NCBI GenBank assembly: GCA_020847015.1
Contig: JADLCW010000329.1
Location: 1-6,160 of the forward strand
From: Thermomicrobiales bacterium
Lineage (GTDB): Bacteria > Chloroflexota > Chloroflexia > Thermomicrobiales > UBA6265
DNA: 6,160 bases
Reading direction: 5' to 3'
Position 1 is the first letter of the stretch; each line of letters opens with the position of its first letter. Below the pieces are notes generated by a model. It did not search any database and had not been told where the DNA came from. It saw only the letters and a list, made by a program, of their open reading frames with translations. The position numbers were made by a program, and so were the translations under genes. Positions 5,832 through 6,160 of the stretch are shown in pieces.

Positions 5832-6160
5832 GCCGCCGCGCTCGCCCGCCGCGTCTCGCGACCGAAGCGGCGCAGATACAGCGCCAACCCGATCGCGATC
5901 AGCAGCCAGTAGGCGACCACCCGGTCCAGCAGCACGATCGAGATGGCCAGCGCCGGGTTCATCCCCAGCACCCCGACCATCACCGCCGTCGTGCCCGCCT
6001 CCACCACCCCCAACCCGGCCGGAGTGATCGGCAGCGCCGTCAGCAACGACCCCATCATGGCGATGAACATGGCGGCCGCGAAGGGGATGCCGGCATCCAG
6101 CGAGATCGCCACGAACCAGAAGCGAAACCCTTCCGTCAGCCAGATCGCCACGCTGACCCC
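5828..6160 (-). CDS. Lysylphosphatidylglycerol synthase transmembrane / UPF0104-type membrane protein, N-terminus outside window
   Basis: The frame is open to the right edge, so only the last 110 residues of a protein usually about 320-350 long are visible. They contain three or four hydrophobic helices, the conserved LPITPAGLGVVEAG loop (family pattern: Leu-Pro, then Pro-x-Gly-Leu-Gly, then Glu) and the following LLDRVVAYWLLIAIG helix, ending in a basic tail (LRRFGRETRRASAAA). This is the C-terminal part of the PF03706 fold, found in the flippase domain of MprF and in many stand-alone proteins thought to move or modify lipids or glycolipids. A GTG at 6151 is not the true start, because reading continues as Gly-Val-Ser upstream and most of the domain is missing. 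It shares a 4-bp GTGA overlap with the small protein gene. The specific substrate cannot be told. Confidence 0.85.
   Translation of the reverse strand, partial: GVSVAIWLTEGFRFWFVAISLDAGIPFAAAMFIAMMGSLLTALPITPAGLGVVEAGTTAVMVGVLGMNPALAISIVLLDRVVAYWLLIAIGLALYLRRFGRETRRASAAA

Noticed and set aside
4029..5912. 627-codon plus-strand open frame spanning MoxR and its neighbours
   Set aside because: It crosses several real gene boundaries on the other strand, is rich in Arg/Gln/His and shows no domain.

Overview
This 6.2 kb window is GC-rich and tightly packed, and every gene that can be supported lies on the minus strand, so it reads from high to low coordinates. The organism is probably a high-GC bacterium. 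The substrate-binding protein has a long N-terminal region before its twin-arginine motif, and it sits beside a MoxR ATPase. That combination recalls Chloroflexota such as Thermomicrobia, but this is an impression from sequence style, not a database result.

The first gene group (6160 to 4527) begins with the C-terminal third of a membrane protein of the lysylphosphatidylglycerol synthase transmembrane/UPF0104 type. It overlaps by 4 bp (GTGA) with a small 92-residue protein that has a Pro/Ala-rich tail carrying a tandem repeat and one C-terminal membrane anchor. A complete MoxR-type AAA+ ATPase follows after 27 bp.

A 115 bp gap (4526 to 4412) contains a perfect 8-bp GC hairpin and a strong Shine-Dalgarno sequence. 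After it comes a peptide-transport group (4411 to 1): a Tat-exported family 5 substrate-binding protein, then after 65 bp a DppB/OppB-like permease, overlapping by 4 bp (ATGA) with a DppC/OppC-like permease. Four bases beyond that stop codon, a GTG opens a C45-type (acyl-CoA:6-aminopenicillanate acyltransferase-like) Ntn-hydrolase that runs off the left edge. The standard gene callers' long plus-strand frames over positions 1-645 are antisense shadows of this gene.

The likely logic of the second group is capture and import of a peptide or acylated amino-acid-like compound, followed by amide hydrolysis or acyl transfer in the cytoplasm. No ABC ATPase gene is visible; the transporter would need one encoded elsewhere or beyond the left edge. 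The C45 protein keeps the fold motifs and a candidate nucleophile Cys99 but departs from the family pattern, as I remember it, at several active-site positions. I regard this as the most interesting point in the window. I saw no RNA genes, insertion sequences, CRISPR arrays or convincing promoters.
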